From Caproicibacter fermentans (lineage in GTDB: Bacteria > Bacillota > Clostridia > Oscillospirales > Acutalibacteraceae): a stretch of DNA of 64,000 nucleotides. Below, piece after piece: positions 52,959 to 61,638 of this stretch. The position numbers and the translations under genes were made by a program. The notes under the pieces are model-generated. The model saw only the letters and a list, made by a program, of their open reading frames with translations, was not told where the DNA came from and did not search any database. The stretch covers positions 62,001 to 126,000 of the forward strand of contig NZ_VWXL01000084.1 in assembly GCF_009746625.1 (NCBI RefSeq). Direction: 5' to 3'. How positions within the stretch are numbered: position 1 is the first letter of the stretch; the number at the start of each line of letters is the position of its first letter.

Positions 52959-55520
52959 ATGAAATTACTGGTACTGGACGGCAACAGCATTCTGAACCGG
53001 GCGTTCTACGGCGTGCGGCTCCTGACGACGAAAGAGGGGCTGTTTACCAATGGAATCTACGGCTTTCTGACCATCCTGCAAAAAATGAACGCGGAAACTT
53101 CCCCCGATGCGGTCGCGGTCGCATTCGACCTGCGCGCGCCGACCTTTCGGCACAAGGAATACGCGGGCTACAAGGCGAACCGCAAGGGGATGCCGGAGGA
53201 GCTTGCCCAGCAGCTGCCGACGCTAAAGGAGCTTCTGGTGCTGCTCGGGTATCATCTGGTGGAATGCGAGGGCTTCGAGGCGGACGACATCCTCGGCACC
53301 CTCGCGCACCAATGCGAAAAAACGGGCGACGAGTGCGTCCTCGCGACCGGGGACCGCGACAGCCTGCAGTTGGTCGGGCCGCATGTCACGGTGCGCCTCG
53401 CCTCCACGAAAATGGGGCAGCCGCAGGTCACACTGTACGACGAAGCGAAAATCAAAGAGGATTACGGCGTGACCCCGAGGGAAATGATCGAGATCAAGGC
53501 GATTCAGGGCGACGCCTCCGACTGCATTCCGGGCGTCGCCGGAATCGGGCCGAAGGGCGCGGGGCAGCTGGTTCAGGCCTACCATAATATCGATTACATC
53601 TATGCGCATCTGGACGAGCTGGAAATCAAGGACGGAATGCGGAAAAAGCTGGAGGCCGGGAAGGACAGCGCGTTTTTGAGCCGTCACCTCGGAACCATCC
53701 GAACCGACGCGCCGATCGACACAAACCTGAAAAACTATGTTCCCGTTCCCGGCGACCGCGCGGGCGCGGCGCGGCTGATGGCGAAGCTGGAGTTTTTCTC
53801 GCTGATTGAGAAAATGGGCCTGGACGTGCCGGAGCCGGAGGAGGTTCGTCAGGAGCAGGCCGTGACGGTCGCGGAGCATACGGACCCGGCGGAGCTGCTG
53901 AACGCCGCGCGAAAAGCCGGGCGGGCGGACTTTATCGCGGAAACGGAGGACGGGGCGCTGCGCGTGCTTTGGAACCGGGACGGCGTACTCCATACCGTGG
54001 AAGACGCGGACACCCTGCGCGCGCTGTTTTCGGACGAATCCGTCCGGAAGAACACCCACAACGTCAAGCCGCTTTGCTCCAGACTGCTGAAGGACGGCGT
54101 GCGGCTGGCCGGGCCGGTGTTCGACACCCTTCTGGCCGCGTACCTGCTGAACCCGTCGGCCTCCGGGTACGAGCCGGCGCGGCTCGCGAGGGAGTACGGC
54201 GCGCCGGAACCTGCCGGGGAACTGACGGAAGCGCAGACGGCCGCCGCGCTGATGCCCGGCCTTGCGGACCGGCTTGCGGAAAAAATCGCCGAAAATTCCC
54301 AGACGGAGCTGCTCGACCGCATCGAGATTCCGCTGGCGAAGGTGCTTGCGGATATGGAAAACACCGGCTTCGCGGTGGACGAGGACGGAATCCGCGGGTT
54401 CGGCGAAAAGCTGGAGCACCGCATCACGGAGCTGCAGCGGCAGGTTTATGAATCCGTCGGGTACGAATTCAATATCAATTCGCCGAAGCAGCTTGGAGAC
54501 GCGCTGTTTGAAAAGCTGGGCCTTCCGCACGGCAAAAAGACGAAGACCGGCTGGTCGACCGGAGCGGAAACGCTGGAAAAGCTGCGGTACGACCACCCGG
54601 CGGTCGAGATGGTGCTCGATTACCGCGCGCTTGCAAAGCTGAAATCCACCTACTGCGACGGCCTTTTAAAGGTCATCGGGCCGGACGGCAGGATTCATTC
54701 CAGCTTTAACCAGACCGAAACGCGCACGGGGCGTATCAGCTCCACGGAGCCGAACCTGCAGAATATCCCCGTTCGCACGGAGCTCGGGCGCGAAATGCGC
54801 CGCTTTTTCCGCGCCCGCCCCGGCTGGGTGCTGGTGGACGCGGACTATTCGCAGATCGAGCTGCGGGTGCTCGCGCATGTGGCGAACGACGAAAATATGA
54901 TCCATGCCTTTCTGAACGACAACGACATTCACCGCAGCACGGCCGCACAGGTGTTCCATATGCCGGAGGAGCTGGTCACCCCGCTGATGCGCAGCCGGGC
55001 GAAGGCCGTCAATTTCGGAATCGTGTACGGCATCGGCGCGTTTTCGCTGTCCAAAAACATCCATGTTTCCGTCGCGGAGGCGAAGCGTTACATTACGGAT
55101 TACCTCGCGAATTTTTCCGGAGTGGATTCCTACATGGAGCGCGTGGTGGAGCAGGCAAAGGAAGACGGCTATGTGCAGACGCTGTTCGGGCGGCGGAGGT
55201 ATCTGCCCGAGCTGAAATCGTCGAATCACAATCTGCGCGCGTTCGGGGAGCGCGTGGCGCGGAACATGCCGATTCAGGGCACGGCGGCGGACATCATCAA
55301 AATCGCGATGATCCGCGTGCGGGACCGCCTGGAACGCGAACAGATGAAGTCGAAGCTCATTTTGCAGGTGCACGATGAACTGATCGTCGAAGCCCCCAAT
55401 GAGGAGGCGGACCGTGCCGCCTCGCTGCTGACCGAGGAAATGCAGAACGCCGTGTCGCTTTCCGTTCCGATGATCGCGGAAGCGAAGACCGGGGAGACCT
55501 GGTATGAGGCGAAGGCGTAG
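52959..55520 (+). CDS. polA: DNA polymerase I
   Basis: This is an 853-residue protein. The N-terminal 5' nuclease domain has LLVLDGNSILNRAFYG and ECEGFEADDILGTLA. The middle exonuclease-like domain lacks the catalytic DxE (IAETEDGALRVLW stands there), so it is probably proofreading-dead, as in Bacillus. The polymerase has motif A DADYSQIELRVLAH, motif B RSRAKAVNFGIVYG and motif C LQVHDELIVE. It removes primers and fills gaps. ATG 52959 has GGGGGAAAAG. It is first in a tight operon with rlmA, a membrane protein and rimI. Confidence 0.97.
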   Translation: MKLLVLDGNSILNRAFYGVRLLTTKEGLFTNGIYGFLTILQKMNAETSPDAVAVAFDLRAPTFRHKEYAGYKANRKGMPEELAQQLPTLKELLVLLGYHLVECEGFEADDILGTLAHQCEKTGDECVLATGDRDSLQLVGPHVTVRLASTKMGQPQVTLYDEAKIKEDYGVTPREMIEIKAIQGDASDCIPGVAGIGPKGAGQLVQAYHNIDYIYAHLDELEIKDGMRKKLEAGKDSAFLSRHLGTIRTDAPIDTNLKNYVPVPGDRAGAARLMAKLEFFSLIEKMGLDVPEPEEVRQEQAVTVAEHTDPAELLNAARKAGRADFIAETEDGALRVLWNRDGVLHTVEDADTLRALFSDESVRKNTHNVKPLCSRLLKDGVRLAGPVFDTLLAAYLLNPSASGYEPARLAREYGAPEPAGELTEAQTAAALMPGLADRLAEKIAENSQTELLDRIEIPLAKVLADMENTGFAVDEDGIRGFGEKLEHRITELQRQVYESVGYEFNINSPKQLGDALFEKLGLPHGKKTKTGWSTGAETLEKLRYDHPAVEMVLDYRALAKLKSTYCDGLLKVIGPDGRIHSSFNQTETRTGRISSTEPNLQNIPVRTELGREMRRFFRARPGWVLVDADYSQIELRVLAHVANDENMIHAFLNDNDIHRSTAAQVFHMPEELVTPLMRSRAKAVNFGIVYGIGAFSLSKNIHVSVAEAKRYITDYLANFSGVDSYMERVVEQAKEDGYVQTLFGRRRYLPELKSSNHNLRAFGERVARNMPIQGTAADIIKIAMIRVRDRLEREQMKSKLILQVHDELIVEAPNEEADRAASLLTEEMQNAVSLSVPMIAEAKTGETWYEAKA

Positions 55521-55523
55521 CGT

Positions 55524-56354
55524 ATGGGGATTTTTGCCTGCCCCGTCTGCGGGGCTACGCTCCGGCGGGAGGAAACGGCATACCGGTGCCCTCAGGGGCA
55601 CAGTTATGACCTTGCGAAAGAGGGCTATGTTTATCTGCTTCCGCCGAACAGGAAGCATTCCGCCGACCCGGGGGACAGCCGCGAAATGGTCGCGGCGCGC
55701 CGGCGGTTTCTGGAAGCCGGGCATTACGCGCCGTTCAGCGACTGCCTGAACCGTCTGGCGGAGGACAGTCTTCCGCAGGGGCGCCCCGTGATTCTGGACG
55801 CGGGCTGCGGCGAGGGATACTATGCCGGGCGGCTGCGGGAACATCTGCTGAAAAGGGGAGCGGCTCCGGAGCAGTACGGGCTCGATATTTCGAAATCCGC
55901 GGTGCGCGCCGCCGCGAAGAAGTATCGGGGAATTATGTTTGCCGTGGGCAGCATCTTCGGCATTCCGGCTCTTTCCGCGTCCGCCGATGTTCTTACGGAT
56001 GTGTTCGCGCCGATTGTTCCGCGGGAATATGCGCGGGTGCTGCGCCCCGGCGGGGTCCTGATCCTCGCCGTGCCGTCGCAGCGGCATTTGTACGGCCTGA
56101 AAGAAATCCTTTACGACGAGCCGTACGAGAACGAATACCGGGAAACCGAGTACCCTGGTTTTGCGTTCCTCCGGCGCGTGCCGGTGCGGGGGAATATCAC
56201 ATTAAACGGGGCGCGGGAAATCGGGGACTTGTTCGCCATGACGCCCTACTTCCGAAAAACACCGCGCGAGGGCTGCGAGCGGCTTGCCCGGACGCAGATG
56301 CTTAGAACGGAAATAGGATTCGATTTTTTACTCTATCGCAAGGTGGGAGAATGA
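55524..56354 (+). CDS. rlmA: 23S rRNA (guanine-N1)-methyltransferase RlmA family
   Basis: This is a 276-residue enzyme. The N-terminal zinc ribbon has C6, C9, C22 and H26 (CPVC..CPQGH), followed by SYDLAKEGYVYLL and the SAM-binding DAGCGEGYYAGRL. PIVPREYARVLRPGGVLILAVP is the family's later motif. RlmA(I) methylates G745 and RlmA(II) G748 of 23S rRNA; the latter affects tylosin resistance. Which base is modified cannot be read. It starts three bases after the polA stop and overlaps the next gene. Confidence 0.9.
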   Translation: MGIFACPVCGATLRREETAYRCPQGHSYDLAKEGYVYLLPPNRKHSADPGDSREMVAARRRFLEAGHYAPFSDCLNRLAEDSLPQGRPVILDAGCGEGYYAGRLREHLLKRGAAPEQYGLDISKSAVRAAAKKYRGIMFAVGSIFGIPALSASADVLTDVFAPIVPREYARVLRPGGVLILAVPSQRHLYGLKEILYDEPYENEYRETEYPGFAFLRRVPVRGNITLNGAREIGDLFAMTPYFRKTPREGCERLARTQMLRTEIGFDFLLYRKVGE

Positions 56355-57529
56355 TGAGCAAGCGCAAGGCGTTCGTTAACTTTGTCAAAGCGGAGAATAT
56401 CTTCTTCATGGTCGCCGTCACGGTCCTCGCCATGGCGGTCCGTCTCAGATTTTTCGGGTATATCTCCAGCGACTACCGGCAGTTTTTATCCGGATGGTTT
56501 GAGCTGCTTCGCCAGAACGGCGGCCTTTCGGCGGTGGGAATCAATTTCGGCGACTACACGCCGGCCTACTACTATCTGCTTGCCCTTCTCACCTATCTTC
56601 CGTTTTCCGGCCTGCACCTGATTAAGGCGCTCTCCTGCGCGGGGGACGTCGCGGCGGCGTATTATGTGTTTCGCATCGTCGACCGGAAATACGGTGAATT
56701 CTGGGGGGAAATCGCCTACGCGGTCACGCTGTTCCTGCCCAGCGTGATTCTGAATTCGGCGGTCTGGGCGCAGTGCGATTCCATCTATACCGCCGCGCTG
56801 CTCGCCTGCATCTGCTATCTGATGGAGGATCGGCAGTACCTTGCCGTCACGGCGTTTTCAATTGCGCTTGCGTTCAAGCTGCAGGCCGTGTTTCTCGCTC
56901 CGTTTCTGTTCGTCCTGCTCCTCAAGGGCAGAATCAAAGCGCGCTGTCTGCTGATCCCGCCGCTGGTGTATGTGATTTCCATTTTGCCCGCCGCCGTGAT
57001 GGGCCGTAATTTCTGGGAATTACTGACCGTCTATTTCCGGCAGTCGCAGGAGTACAACGAGCTGACGATGAACCTGCCGAATCTGTTTACCTGGTTCCCC
57101 GCGGACGCGCCGGAATCCGTCGGCAGGGCGGCGGTGCTGGCCGCAGGGGCGCTGGTGCTGTTCACGTTTGCCTATCTCTGCGCACAGAAATTCCGCATCA
57201 CGGATGAAATGCTGGTCTCCCTTGCGCTGTTTTATGTGATGCTGCTGCCGTATTTTCTTCCGTTTATGCACGAGAGATACTGGTACCCGGCGGATTTGCT
57301 CTCGCTTGTGTTCGCGTTTTATTTTCCGGAAAAGTTCTATGTCCCGGTCATCACGGTGATGTCCTCCGTCTACGCCTACAGCCGGTTTCTGTTTGGATTC
57401 CGGTTTATCAGCATGAAGCTGTTTTCCGTTCTGATGCTCTTTAACCTGATCTGGGTCGCGATTCATATTATTTACCGCATCCGGGACGGCTCGGACTGGA
57501 AGGTGATGAGGCGGGGATGGACGGACTGA
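56354..57529 (+). CDS. Polytopic membrane protein, GT-C glycosyltransferase-like
   Basis: This 391-residue protein has about ten membrane helices. The first loop has GYISSDYRQFLSGWFELL and GDYTPAYYYLLALL, and later KLQAVFLAPFL and MHERYWYPADLL, all patterns of lipid-linked GT-C mannosyl- or glucosyltransferases, with an acidic residue after helix 1 as the possible metal/base site. It may glycosylate a wall polymer or protein; the donor is unknown. ATG 56354 follows GGTGGGAGA; ATG 56351 overlaps the rlmA stop. It overlaps rimI by 13 bases. Confidence 0.75.
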   Translation: MSKRKAFVNFVKAENIFFMVAVTVLAMAVRLRFFGYISSDYRQFLSGWFELLRQNGGLSAVGINFGDYTPAYYYLLALLTYLPFSGLHLIKALSCAGDVAAAYYVFRIVDRKYGEFWGEIAYAVTLFLPSVILNSAVWAQCDSIYTAALLACICYLMEDRQYLAVTAFSIALAFKLQAVFLAPFLFVLLLKGRIKARCLLIPPLVYVISILPAAVMGRNFWELLTVYFRQSQEYNELTMNLPNLFTWFPADAPESVGRAAVLAAGALVLFTFAYLCAQKFRITDEMLVSLALFYVMLLPYFLPFMHERYWYPADLLSLVFAFYFPEKFYVPVITVMSSVYAYSRFLFGFRFISMKLFSVLMLFNLIWVAIHIIYRIRDGSDWKVMRRGWTD

Positions 57530-57960
57530 AGCTGATTCCCATGGCGCCGCGGCACCTGGACCGCCTTGCCGAGCTGGAACGGCTCTGCTTTGCGGAGCCG
57601 TGGACGCGGGAAGGACTTGCCGCCGAGCTTTCCAGCGATACCGCCGTCTTTCTGGCCGCGGAGAGCGGCGGAGAAATCGCCGGCTACGCGGGGATGCACT
57701 GTGTCCGCGGGGAATGCTATGTGGACAACATCGCCGTTTTCCCCGCTTTTCGGCGTCAGGGCGTCGGACGCGCGCTGACGCGGGGCCTGATCGGCCGGGC
57801 GCGCGAGAGGAACGCGGAGTTTTTCAGCCTGGAGGTGCGTCCCTCCAACACGGCGGCGGTCGCGCTGTATCAGTCGCTGGGGCTTCGCCCCGCCGGGAGA
57901 AGGAAGAACTTTTACCGGAACCCTGCGGAGGACGCACTGATTCTTACCCTGCATTTTTAA
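57517..57960 (+). CDS. rimI: Ribosomal protein alanine N-acetyltransferase (RimI family)
   Basis: This 147-residue GNAT contains the complete fold: CFAEPWTREGLAAEL near the N-terminus, YVDNIAVFPAFRRQGVGRAL as motif A, and SLEVRPSNTAAVALYQSLG with KNFYRNPAEDALIL at the end. All are RimI hallmarks, and RimI acetylates the N-terminus of ribosomal protein S18 in E. coli. The gene lies near tsaD, a common neighbourhood in bacteria, but 472 bases and a dispersed repeat now separate them. Confidence 0.93.
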   Translation: MDGLKLIPMAPRHLDRLAELERLCFAEPWTREGLAAELSSDTAVFLAAESGGEIAGYAGMHCVRGECYVDNIAVFPAFRRQGVGRALTRGLIGRARERNAEFFSLEVRPSNTAAVALYQSLGLRPAGRRKNFYRNPAEDALILTLHF

Positions 57961-57977
57961 GATGCTTTCTTGGGGCA

Positions 57978-58140
57978 GGCCGTCCGGCCCTTACTCGCCT
58001 ACGGCGCCCACGGCTGAAAACAAGTCCTCTGCTTTACTTTCTCTTGCCCTCTTGATGCCGACAATCTGGATGCGGCGTCAGGCTGCTCCTCCCGACCCGC
58101 GTACCTTTCGTACGGGACCGAAAGTATGGGCCTGCGCGGT
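57978..58140. repeat. Dispersed structured repeat, copy 2
   Basis: This is related to 51909-52080 in the same orientation. It ends in a hairpin with CTTTCG/CGAAAG (58104-58127), whose loop TACGGGA and flank GTATGGGCC also match the left arm at 51466-51500 in reverse. It splits the usual rimI-tsaD neighbourhood, so it was probably inserted there. Confidence 0.65.
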
Positions 58141-58229
58141 CGAACGCTCGCCTTACGCTGCCTTCAGGGCAAAAAGAAAGAATCGAGTATGAAATTCCGC
58201 TCAAAATTAAGAATCAGGGGGAATGCAAC

Positions 58230-58445
58230 ATGACAAAACGCGAAACCCGTCTGCTGGCGCTTGCCTGCACGTTCATCGGAATCGTGATCGGCTTTTTGCT
58301 TGCGCCGATCAAGGCCGGAACCACCGTTTCCTGCGGCAACAACAATACGCTTGAGGGACCGGACGCCAAGAGACTGAAGCACCGCGCCGGAAAGCGCTTC
58401 CGGACGCGGGAAGAGGAGCCCGGGGAGGACACATGCGAATTCTAG
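58230..58445 (+). CDS. Small membrane protein upstream of tsaD
   Basis: This 71-residue protein has one membrane helix (about residues 8-26, LLALACTFIGIVIGFLLAP) and a basic, then acidic, soluble tail. LLAPIKAG after the helix is typical of small YtxH-like clostridial proteins, although no family can be assigned firmly. GGGGGAA stands before the ATG. Its 3' end overlaps tsaD by 13 bases, so the two are cotranscribed. Confidence 0.7.
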   Translation: MTKRETRLLALACTFIGIVIGFLLAPIKAGTTVSCGNNNTLEGPDAKRLKHRAGKRFRTREEEPGEDTCEF

Positions 58446-59449
58446 GAATTGAAAGCTCCTGCGACGAAACCGCCGCCGCCGTTGTCGAAGACGGCAGAAT
58501 CATCCGCTCCAACTCGGTCGCCTCGCAGATTGAAGAACACCGGCTTTACGGCGGCGTTGTGCCGGAGATCGCCTCCCGCAGGCACTGCGAGGCGATTTCC
58601 GGCGTTGTGAATAACGCGCTGGACGACGCCGGGACAAGCCTGGACGAAATCGATGCGATCGCCGTCACTTACGCGCCCGGGCTGATCGGCGCGCTGCTGG
58701 TCGGCGTCAACTTTGCGAAGGGGCTGGCCCTGTCGACGGGGAAGCCGCTCGTACCGGTGCACCACCTGCGCGCGCATATCGCCGCGAATTACCTGACGTT
58801 CCCGGAGCTTACGCCGCCGTTTCTCTGCCTGGTGGTTTCCGGCGGCCACACGCACCTGATCGACGTCCGGAACTACACGGACCTGCGCGTGCTGGGCCAG
58901 ACCAGGGACGATGCGGCGGGCGAGGCGTTCGACAAGGCCGCGCGCGCGATGGGCATGCCGTACCCCGGCGGGGTAGAGCTGGATAAAGTTGCAGAGCAGG
59001 GGAATGATAAGGCATACAAACTCCCGCGCCCGTCCGTGGATGGGGCTCCGTTCGATTTCAGCTTTTCCGGCCTGAAAACCAACGTGCTTAATCAGCTGCA
59101 CAACGCACGGCAGCGCGGAGAAACGGTTTCGATTCCGAATCTTGCGGCGTCTTACCGCAGGGCGGTGGTCGACTGTCTGGTGCGGAACACGCTGCTCGCG
59201 GCGGAGGAAACCGGTGCGAAAAAGCTGGTGACGGCGGGCGGCGTCTCCGCCAACTCGCTGCTGCGGCGGGAACTGAAGACGGTGTGCCGGGAGCGCGGCC
59301 TGTCCTTTTACTGCCCGCGGCTGGACCTTTGCGGCGACAACGGCGCGATGGTCGCGGCCCAGGGCTTCTATGAGTATGCGGCCGGAAACGTTGCCGGACC
59401 CGGCCTGAACGCCCGCGCGGAGCTTTCTGTGGAATCTCTCTCCGTTTAA
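58433..59449 (+). CDS. tsaD: tRNA N6-adenosine threonylcarbamoyltransferase TsaD
   Basis: This 338-residue ASKHA-fold enzyme transfers threonylcarbamoyl to A37 of ANN-decoding tRNAs, with TsaB and TsaE. The opening ILGIESSCDETAAAVV, metal ligands H111 and H115 (HHLRAH), VVSGGHTHL and the C-terminal CGDNGAMVAA are diagnostic. GGGGAGG precedes the ATG at 58433. tsaB and tsaE are not in this window. Confidence 0.97.
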   Translation: MRILGIESSCDETAAAVVEDGRIIRSNSVASQIEEHRLYGGVVPEIASRRHCEAISGVVNNALDDAGTSLDEIDAIAVTYAPGLIGALLVGVNFAKGLALSTGKPLVPVHHLRAHIAANYLTFPELTPPFLCLVVSGGHTHLIDVRNYTDLRVLGQTRDDAAGEAFDKAARAMGMPYPGGVELDKVAEQGNDKAYKLPRPSVDGAPFDFSFSGLKTNVLNQLHNARQRGETVSIPNLAASYRRAVVDCLVRNTLLAAEETGAKKLVTAGGVSANSLLRRELKTVCRERGLSFYCPRLDLCGDNGAMVAAQGFYEYAAGNVAGPGLNARAELSVESLSV

Positions 59450-59551
59450 TTTTGCAGGATGGGGCTCATCATTATTCATTATTCTGTGAGAGCATAAAAG
59501 AAAAATAATTTTCAAAAATTGATATATTTTTAACAAACGAATCCGATGTTA

Positions 59552-59580
59552 TTGCACAATACGAAATGTTGTATTATAAT
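59552..59580 (+). promoter_or_regulatory. pckG promoter
   Basis: TTGCAC (59552-59557), a 17-base spacer and TATAAT (59575-59580). The spacer has an AATAC/GTATT inverted repeat that could be an operator. Confidence 0.75.
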
Positions 59581-59622
59581 GGCAGTATATTCATTAGGCC
59601 ATTGGGCCGAAAGGAGAAGCAT

Positions 59623-61386
59623 ATGACTCAGAATCAATCGGTACTGGAATGGATGGAAAAGATGAAGGAGTTGGTCTGTCCGGACAGGGTGATCTGGATT
59701 GACGGGACTCAGGAGCAGCTTGAATCGTTGAGGGCCGAAGCTTGCAAAACCGGCGAGATGATCAAGCTCAATGAAGAGAAGCTTCCCGGCTGCTATCTTC
59801 ATCGCACGGCCGTAAACGACGTGGCACGCGTGGAGGGACGCACCTTTATCTGCTCCCGCAGCGAGGAGGACGCGGGTCCGACCAATCATTGGATGGAGCC
59901 GTCAAAGGCCTATGAAATGCTGTACGGAATCGCAAAAAACAGCTATCGGGGCCGCACCATGTATGTGATTCCTTATTCTATGGGCCCCGTGGGCTCTCCG
60001 TTTGCCAAAATCGGCGTTGAACTGACCGATTCCATTTATGTTGTTCTGAATATGAGCATTATGACCCGCGTCGGCAGCGAGGTTCTTGAAACCCTTGGCA
60101 ACAGCAGCGACTGGGTGCGCGGCCTGCACTGCAAATGCGAGATCGACGAAGAAAAAAGATACATTTGCCATTTTCCGGAGGACAACACGATTATATCCGT
60201 CAATTCCGGTTACGGCGGAAACGTTTTGCTCGGGAAAAAATGCTTTGCGCTGCGCATCGCGTCCTTCCTTGGCAAAAACGAGGGCTGGATGGCGGAGCAC
60301 ATGCTGATCCTCGGCATTCAGAATCCGCTGGGCGAAATCAAATATGTGGCTGCGGCGTTCCCGTCGGCCTGCGGCAAGACGAATCTCGCCATGCTGGTCC
60401 CGCCGGAATTCTACCGGAAAAAAGGCTACAAAATCTGGACGGTCGGCGACGACATCGCCTGGATGCGCATCGGACCGGACGGCAGGCTCTGGGCGATCAA
60501 CCCGGAAAACGGATTTTTCGGCGTGGCGCCGGGAACCAACGAAAAATCGAACCCGAACGCCCTGGCGACGACAAAATCCGGCACGATTTTTACAAACGTT
60601 GTGCATAATCTGGACGACAACACCGTCTGGTGGGAAGGATTGGACCACAATCCGCCGAAGAATGCCGTGGACTGGAAGGGCCGCCCGTGGGACGGCACCA
60701 GCAGCAAGGAAAAGGGAGCGCACCCGAACAGCCGCTTTACCGCGCCGGCGAAAAACTGCCCGTGCATCAGCCCCGAGTTTGAAAACGGGCGCGGCGTTCC
60801 GATTTCCGCGATTATTTTCGGCGGCCGCCGCGCGCGCACCACGCCGCTGGTGTATCAGTCCAGGGACTGGAACAACGGCGTGTTTGTAGGCTCCATCATG
60901 GCGTCTGAAACAACCGCAGCCGCGACCGGCGCCGTGGGCGTCGTCCGCCGCGACCCGATGGCCATGCTGCCGTTCTGCGGCTACCATATGGGCGATTACT
61001 TCAAGCACTGGATCGATATGGGCGAAAGACTCGGCGACAAGGCGCCGAAGATCTTCAACGTAAACTGGTTCCGGCTGGACGACGAGGGCCATTTCATCTG
61101 GCCGGGCTTCGGCGATAATCTGCGCGTGCTCGAATGGATTCTGAAACGCTGCGAGGACAAGGCGGACGCGGTCGACACCCCGATCGGCTTTGTGCCGAAG
61201 GCGGAGGACATCAACCTCTCCGGTCTGGATCTGACCGTCGACACGCTCAAGACGATTCTGAACGTCGACAGCGCGGACTGGACAAAGGAAGCCGACGGAA
61301 TTGAGGAATTCTATCAGAAATTCGGCGACAAGCTCCCGAAGGAACTGAAAACGGAACTTAAAAAGCTGAAAGAAAAACTTGCATAA
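59623..61386 (+). CDS. pckG: Phosphoenolpyruvate carboxykinase (GTP type)
   Basis: This 587-residue enzyme interconverts oxaloacetate plus GTP with phosphoenolpyruvate plus CO2. The kinase-1a loop AAFPSACGKTNLAML and GDDIAWMRIGPDG mark the GTP-dependent class; the ATP class has GLSGTGKTT instead. The reactive Cys loop is the same ACGK segment. In fermenters it often runs as an anaplerotic, GTP-forming or malate-linked step. ATG 59623 has AAAGGAG. It is monocistronic, with its own promoter and terminator. Confidence 0.97.
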   Translation: MTQNQSVLEWMEKMKELVCPDRVIWIDGTQEQLESLRAEACKTGEMIKLNEEKLPGCYLHRTAVNDVARVEGRTFICSRSEEDAGPTNHWMEPSKAYEMLYGIAKNSYRGRTMYVIPYSMGPVGSPFAKIGVELTDSIYVVLNMSIMTRVGSEVLETLGNSSDWVRGLHCKCEIDEEKRYICHFPEDNTIISVNSGYGGNVLLGKKCFALRIASFLGKNEGWMAEHMLILGIQNPLGEIKYVAAAFPSACGKTNLAMLVPPEFYRKKGYKIWTVGDDIAWMRIGPDGRLWAINPENGFFGVAPGTNEKSNPNALATTKSGTIFTNVVHNLDDNTVWWEGLDHNPPKNAVDWKGRPWDGTSSKEKGAHPNSRFTAPAKNCPCISPEFENGRGVPISAIIFGGRRARTTPLVYQSRDWNNGVFVGSIMASETTAAATGAVGVVRRDPMAMLPFCGYHMGDYFKHWIDMGERLGDKAPKIFNVNWFRLDDEGHFIWPGFGDNLRVLEWILKRCEDKADAVDTPIGFVPKAEDINLSGLDLTVDTLKTILNVDSADWTKEADGIEEFYQKFGDKLPKELKTELKKLKEKLA

Positions 61387-61398
61387 ATGATTCGTACG

Positions 61399-61440
61399 GA
61401 ATGCGCCGGCTTGTCCCATTCGGGACGGCCGGCGCATTTC
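61399..61440 (+). terminator. Terminator of pckG
   Basis: A TGCGCCGGC..GTCCC stem pairs GGGAC..GCCGGCGCA across ATTC, followed by TTTCGTA. Confidence 0.8.
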
Positions 61441-61542
61441 GTAGTGGAAGAAAATCAGCCGAAATTCCTTATAATGCGGCATTGTTTTATAAAAAGTATG
61501 AATAAACTGTTTCTGAATTAAAAATTTTGTGTAAATGCAATA

Positions 61543-61615
61543 TTGCGTTTTCACAGAGGAACCGATATACTTAATCTGTAATCGAAACGGGACCCGGCAA
61601 TTTTGTCGGGCGATT
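61543..61615 (+). promoter_or_regulatory. Promoter and attenuator-like hairpin of the purine permease gene
   Basis: TTGCGT (61543-61548), a 17-base spacer and TATACT (61566-61571) predict a leader of about 61 bases. It contains CCCGGCAA/TTGTCGGG followed by GATTTTTATTTT just before the ribosome-binding site. The hairpin may terminate transcription early. No purine-riboswitch signature was seen. Confidence 0.55.
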
Positions 61616-61638
61616 TTTATTTTACGGAGGAATCGAAA

